From Paralvinella palmiformis (taxonomy: Eukaryota > Annelida > Polychaeta > Terebellida > Alvinellidae): 64,000 bases of DNA. This document shows, piece by piece, positions 59,216 through 64,000 of the stretch. Under the pieces are notes generated by a model that ran no database searches, was not told the origin of the DNA, and worked only from the letters and a program-made list of their open reading frames with translations. The stretch covers positions 491,001 through 555,000 of the forward strand of contig JAODUP010000084.1 in the NCBI GenBank assembly GCA_025642065.1, in the 5' to 3' direction. Numbering within the stretch: the stretch's first letter is position 1; each line of letters opens with the position of its first letter. Position numbers and translations under genes: made by a program.

Positions 59216-59523
59216 ATCAGTGTTCTATTTACTGTAATGAACATTTTACGTACATTTGGTGTCTTATCGTTATTCCTATTTCCGTATTATTATTTGCAGC
59301 ACACACTATCGAAATGTTCGTTGTACCGCAACACGAACAAACAAAGTTACTTTGTATTACTGTTGTTATGGCTATCGAGAAACATCTACCAATGAGTGCG
59401 TTCGTAAGTAAACGTTTATTTTGCACATTTGACAAAAGGGAGCCTTTTCCTTAATTTGCCGATCATATGAAGGAATGGACCTTTGAAATGCACAGTTAAC
59501 ATAATTATATATTCCTCTGGTAG

Positions 59524-62500
59524 CTGTGTGCAACCGTGGCTGTATCCAAGGAACTTGTATCCAACCCAATACATGTATCTGCAGTCCAGGATGGCAGGGG
59601 GAAAGCTGTTCCACTGGTAAAATAATTTTTTTACCGAACCAGATTTAAGATTTTAAGAAATATTTATATATCATGAGCCCAAATTTAAAAGAAATATTGT
59701 GTTTCCGGTAAGGTGCTTTTAAAAGGTGGGTAAGTTAGGTAGGCTTTTTGTTTTATTATATATTTTGTTTAAATTTTCAAAAGCGCGTGGTCGCGAGGTG
59801 ATTTGTACACATATTACAGAATAAAGACGATTATTAGACATATAATGTCATTCATTATTTGATCAAAAGTTAAATATATGTCATCAGTTCATTGAATTGT
59901 ACCAATTTAAATATAATGGATCACACCGGGTATGATAAAAAAAACACAGAAGAACATATCATGTAGGCCTATTTATTTATTTCGAGGGTTTGCCATCAGG
60001 GGAACAACAACAGCCTTACGTCCTGCAACTTCACAGCCAGCACAAAATGGCAAAACTGTTCTATATAATTTCTTTAGTCCCGTCTTTGGATCCGCTCCTG
60101 GTGACGAATAATAAGCACATAAATCAATTGGCTGAACTGGAGCTTTGCAAGTCTGATACAAGTCATTTGTGATGACTGTGGACGTCTTAGTGGACAAAGG
60201 GGTGTACGGCAGTAGACCACTTGATCAAGTGTTATTGTTTTTGCCCATATATGGAGACACTTGTAATATTTTGCTTGAACCAAAACAAACCGAACTTTTA
60301 TTTTTAGAGGTCGACCGGTAACCCTTTTGAATAGGACGCTTCGGACTGCATGACCCGACTTTTTCTCTACGGGACATGTGATACTGACCCGGTAGGCCTA
60401 CCTTGATTTGAGGATTTTGCCAAATCTCGTGTGAAGTGACGCGATTTTTGCGGAATCTCACGAGATTTTAAAGGAGAACTGACACGAGAAAATTAAACAA
60501 AATATTTGATTTAGCCAATTTGTGCGGCCGGTCGGGTTACGGGAAACACAATATTTTGTATTATCACTTACTGATAACTAATAACTAAACAATTGTAAAT
60601 GTATTATAGTATATTACCATCAAATATTATTATAATGACAACAATATTTCTGTTCGTTTGTTTGTTTTCTAGTTCGTTCATTTTGTTGTCCGTTAGTTCG
60701 CTACTTCATTCATTAGTTATATTCAATTGTTTAACAACAACCCCTTAAAATTACTACAACGAATCATGTATTTTAAGAATGCGAAACCGGATATTGGGGC
60801 CAAGATTGTCTAAACAACTGTACATGTGCTCATGGTGGAGTTTGTGACGTGGTGAATGGAACCTGCACTTGTCGTCCAGGTGAATATGGACAGAATTTCG
60901 TATTGTATGGTGGAAATATTTCACCTGCAAAGGGGAATAACCACGCTCATCAATACTTTGTTTTCAGGATACTATGGCACTGACTGCCATATGACATGTC
61001 CTCATGGTACGTATGGCTTGAACTGTGCTGGCTCTTGTGCTTGCGTCAATGGCGGTGCATGCGATCCGGTGACAGGTGACTGTACTTGTAAAGCTGGTTA
61101 TCAAGGAATATAGTAAGTATATATTGTGCTATTTTTGTACTATCGTACTCTTTCTATAACAAGAGGCTCTTACGAAACGGTTAAGCTGAAACATTACTCA
61201 CAGCAATCAGTCATCATTTGCCTTCAATAGTTCTTAACAAGGCCTTGTCTATAAAATGTCAAATTTTTTTCCTTTCTGTGTGATACTTAGAACTATATTT
61301 GAAAGAACACACGCTTCACGTATTACATTTATTACCAAGCCACCGAAATAAACACATTACCCCTTGTCTATTGATGTTTATTTACATGATGGGTTGACTT
61401 CCGGTTTTAGACGCCTTTTTCATGTCGTTATGCAAAGTGGGATAATAAAGCGGGAATTCTCGCTTATGACGTCATCTTCGGAAATCCTGCGACCGATATC
61501 AATACGGTGAGAGAGATTTCTTAGAAGTGAGTGACGTCTGCTTCGGCAAAAATTGTATTAGTTTGTTGAAACTCATGAATATGCATTTGAAGTGCTGATC
61601 AGAATACAATAATGACCCTCCACCCACCCACCCCGTTTATTTCGATGGTTTGACAGCTAATAAAGAATACGATGCGTCAAATCATGAGTTCTTACAAAAA
61701 TTGTTCAATATATTATATATAAATAAACAAATATTTCGACATAGGAAAGTTACAATATTCCGTATTGTTGTTTTACAGCTGTCAGGATCAGTGTCCTGAA
61801 GGTAGATATGGCATCCAATGTCGAAATAAATGTCATTGTCTGAATGGTGCTACCTGTGACCCAAAGGATGGCTCCTGTCTGTGTCCACCAGGATGGAAGG
61901 TCGGTTTATATTTACAGTATTAATATCGTGTGTCCTGACGTATTTATTTCCAATTCGTACTATCAAAAGCATTATGTTCCTGTTTGCTGTCCTTGATAAC
62001 AATATAGCACATCGCTGATCTTCTAAATCTAACAAATCAAAAAACAAATTACATATGATAATGTATAAATGTATAAATGTTAGCCTAAAGATGTCATGTG
62101 CTTGTTTATGAGTGATTGAGTGGTTTGTTTCGCTTTGTGGCTTCCAGCGCCATACTCTAAGTACTACGCTTTAGCAGTGCCCTACATGCTAACCAGTGTG
62201 TGTGTGTGTGTGTGTGTCTGTGTGTGTTTTAGCTGTGTATAATAAGGCGACTTTTCTTGCTGAGACATGTGTAATGTCTCACCAGTCCCTTTGTTTTAAG
62301 CCGCCAAGCAAAAACAAAAAACGAATCACCTACAGCCGTGGCGTTTGGGTGTAAAACACCCAAGTCAGATCACGGCAGTAGTGAGAATGTTTAGCTTAAT
62401 TTTTTTAAGTGTGTGTGTGTGTGTGTGTGTGCGTGTGTGTGTGTGTGTGTGTGCGTGCGTGTGTGTGCGTGCGTGTGTGTGTGTGATTGCCAAATTTTAT

Positions 62501-63136
62501 TATGTTTTATTTAATAGAGATTGTTTCTTAATATCCATATAATGATCACTGATTTCTATCATTTGTTACATAAGATAATGACTACATAACAAAATCGATT
62601 AAACAAATTGGTTGTTGCTCACAAATGTATGCCGAAATATAAACAGGCAGTTGGTTGAGTCTGTAAACACTCTAACAGGAGCTGATTACTTAATCTGACA
62701 GGTGTCACACACCTATGAACTTCCGCTAGTTTGTTCAGCTCGCTATCCAGCTATATTATACGAAACAACTGTCGCTGGGCGATAACCTGTATGATAAGCG
62801 CATAACAATAGACGACGCTTTAACATTAATCAACATTGAATGTGCTTTCATATTTGTATGTAGACGAATGGCTTCAATGTCCATTTCATTCCCTAAACGT
62901 TTGAATAACATCTGTTCAACAGCCGCTGGTGCCATGTCGCCAGTTCAGAAAACAGCGCCTTACTAGTGTAAATATGATACAGAAATAAATGACTTTCAGG
63001 GGGTATACTGCGCGGAACGGTGTCATCCGGGATATTACGGCCAACAATGTTCAAGTCAGTGTATGTGCCAAAATGGCGGCACTTGTGAACCAGTCGACGG
63101 CAACTGCAGTTGTGCTCCCGGTTATACTGGAGAAAG
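59524..63136 (+). CDS. Multi-EGF-domain protein (MEGF/SREC-like), five internal exons
   Basis: Secreted or membrane receptor built of tandem EGF/laminin-type repeats; relatives (MEGF10/11, SREC, Draper) act in cell-surface recognition and engulfment. Exons, all AG/GT with matching phases: 59524-59616, 60778-60879, 60968-61112, 61779-61899, 63000-63136. The repeats read in order CNRGCIQGTCIQPNTCICSPGW; CLNNCTCAHGGVCDVVNGTC; HGTYGLNCAGSCACVNGGAC; EGRYGIQCRNKCHCLNGATC; PGYYGQQCSSQCMCQNGGTC. The CxCxNGGxCDPxxGxCxCxxGYxG pattern is that of MEGF-type repeats. No signal peptide, transmembrane segment or start codon is in the window; the gene continues beyond both visible ends. Introns hold GT microsatellites, the longest at 62407-62486. 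Which family member this is cannot be told from five repeats. Confidence 0.88.
59973..60283 (-). other. Overlapping open frames in an EGF-gene intron
   Basis: Two minus-strand frames overlap: one starting VQAKYYKCLHIWAKTI and one continuing as STKTSTVITNDLY, with Cys-containing segments (PFCAGCEVAGRKAVVVPLM). A frameshifted pseudogene or TE relic is possible; I recognise no family. Confidence 0.2.
62407..62486. repeat. (GT)n with GC interruptions
   Basis: Eighty bases of GT with periodic GCGT units, in the intron before the last visible EGF exon. A shorter GT run lies at about 62196-62228. Confidence 0.95.
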
Positions 63137-63539
63137 GTTAGTCAGAGAATTCGTATACTTGGAAGTCCGTTTGCAGTACGTGTCCGTACAAGTATATTAC
63201 TCGTGATCTGTGAATAATTTCTTGTTCATAATATACAGAGAGAAAAGTTGAAACAATCACTAAGAATTCAAGCAATGCCCTCTTGGTGAGCATGGTATTG
63301 TTCGCAGTCAATTAGTGGTGGCTAATAGTCTAATTGATCTACGTCACTGGACTAAGTAGTCGTGCATTTATGAATGAGTGAACTAGTTCACCCATGAGAC
63401 ATCTGTAAGGTGCCAGTAGAACCGACACAAGCTCCTGTCATATTCAGTCATATTCAGTCATGATCAGTCCACTGCCAGGACGCAAGCCTTAGCGTGTTGC
63501 GTCCAAAGGCCTCAATTTGGGGGGGGGGGGTTGCTCTCA

Positions 63540-63960
63540 TGTTACCAGTTCACATTGCTCCAGTACTGTTGTAGTTGATCTCTCCACTTTTTACGTTGCC
63601 TTCCTAGGTTTCTTTTGCCGCCCATGGGTGTCCAAACTGTCAGTGCTCCACTCGATCTATTATCCGTTCCGCGGCTGATGTGACCTGCCCATGTCCATTT
63701 TCTGTTTTTAATTATTTCCATAATGTCCATAACTTTAGTTCGGTCCCTCACCCACTTGTTAATTTTTCGGTCTTTTTAAGTGATGTTGAGCCTTGTTTCG
63801 TCCATGTTGTGTTGTGCTGAAGACAATTTCTTATCCGGTTTTTTTCTTCTGCTCCATACAGTAGAAAGGATATAAAAGTATCTTCTCCCGCTAATCAGCT
63901 TTGATGTTATGGATCGATCTCTATCCTGATCGATCAGTTTCCGGACTGTTAATGATAATC
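63540..63960 (-). mobile_element. LINE, C-terminal end of an RT protein, cut by window end
   Basis: On minus, with one stop between the two parts, the upstream part reads STVWSRRKKPDKKLSSAQ and the last 69 codons (63751-63542) read RDRTKVMDIMEIIKNRKWTW, AGHISRGTDNRSSGALTVW, GRQRKKWRDQLQQYW. This is the well-known C-terminal tail of endonuclease-reverse transcriptases (RTKVxDIxxxIxxxKWxWAGHIxRxxDNRW ... GRPxxRWxD), probably an RTE-like clade. A G homopolymer at 63519-63530 lies in its 3' region. Confidence 0.85.
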
Positions 63961-64000
63961 CTTCGACATCTAATCCTAATCCTACCCCAGTCCAACGGAC

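Overview
The window is AT-rich, intron-rich eukaryotic DNA, full of microsatellites and decayed transposable elements. The gene content (a Krüppel-like factor, FBXO36, a protostome-type Toll-like receptor, a multi-EGF receptor-like gene) and the repeats (CR1-like and I-like LINEs, MULE and hAT-like transposases, a gypsy-type LTR element, tRNA-derived SINEs) suggest a lophotrochozoan, most likely a mollusc. That placement is inference from the families, not a database match.

Layout. 1-1.9 kb: last two exons of a KLF5-like zinc-finger factor on +, followed by several kb of 3'UTR or intergenic DNA. 6.5-13.3 kb: a graveyard of TE remnants (CR1 reverse transcriptase, an RNase H fragment, two hAT-like transposase-derived pieces, another RT relic). 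14.57-23.84 kb: a five-exon FBXO36 gene on +. 24-32.5 kb: no gene recognised; it holds a hAT-like MITE, one intact SINE with a perfect target-site duplication, and SINE fragments. 32.5-34.8 kb: an intronless, comparatively GC-rich Toll-like receptor. 35.67-36.02 kb: a 36-bp minisatellite. 36.8-39.9 kb: a broken LINE on the minus strand (zinc-knuckle ORF1, truncated endonuclease, RT with YADD). 40.5-41.3 kb: MULE transposase relic. 41.4-49.4 kb: a compound of near-identical direct and inverted duplications around a gypsy-type integrase and a 201-bp LTR. 49.8-53.4 kb: three CR1-like LINE fragments and a second SINE family. 54.1-56.4 kb: two neighbouring fold-back elements, the first with arms of short tandem repeats, the second with arms of related repeats and a SINE inside it. 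57.7 kb: a probable last exon on the minus strand. 59.5-63.1 kb: five exons of an EGF-repeat gene (MEGF/SREC-like) on +, open at both ends. 63.5-64 kb: the C-terminal end of another LINE on minus.

The host genes are unrelated in function (transcription factor, SCF substrate adaptor, innate immune receptor, EGF-repeat receptor), and nothing suggests they form a pathway. I see no bacterial-type system, CRISPR array or operon. The least ordinary items are the duplicated and inverted block at 41-49 kb, the two fold-back elements, the non-canonical TIR of the Toll receptor, the minisatellite that is open in four reading frames, and the frame conflict at the end of FBXO36.
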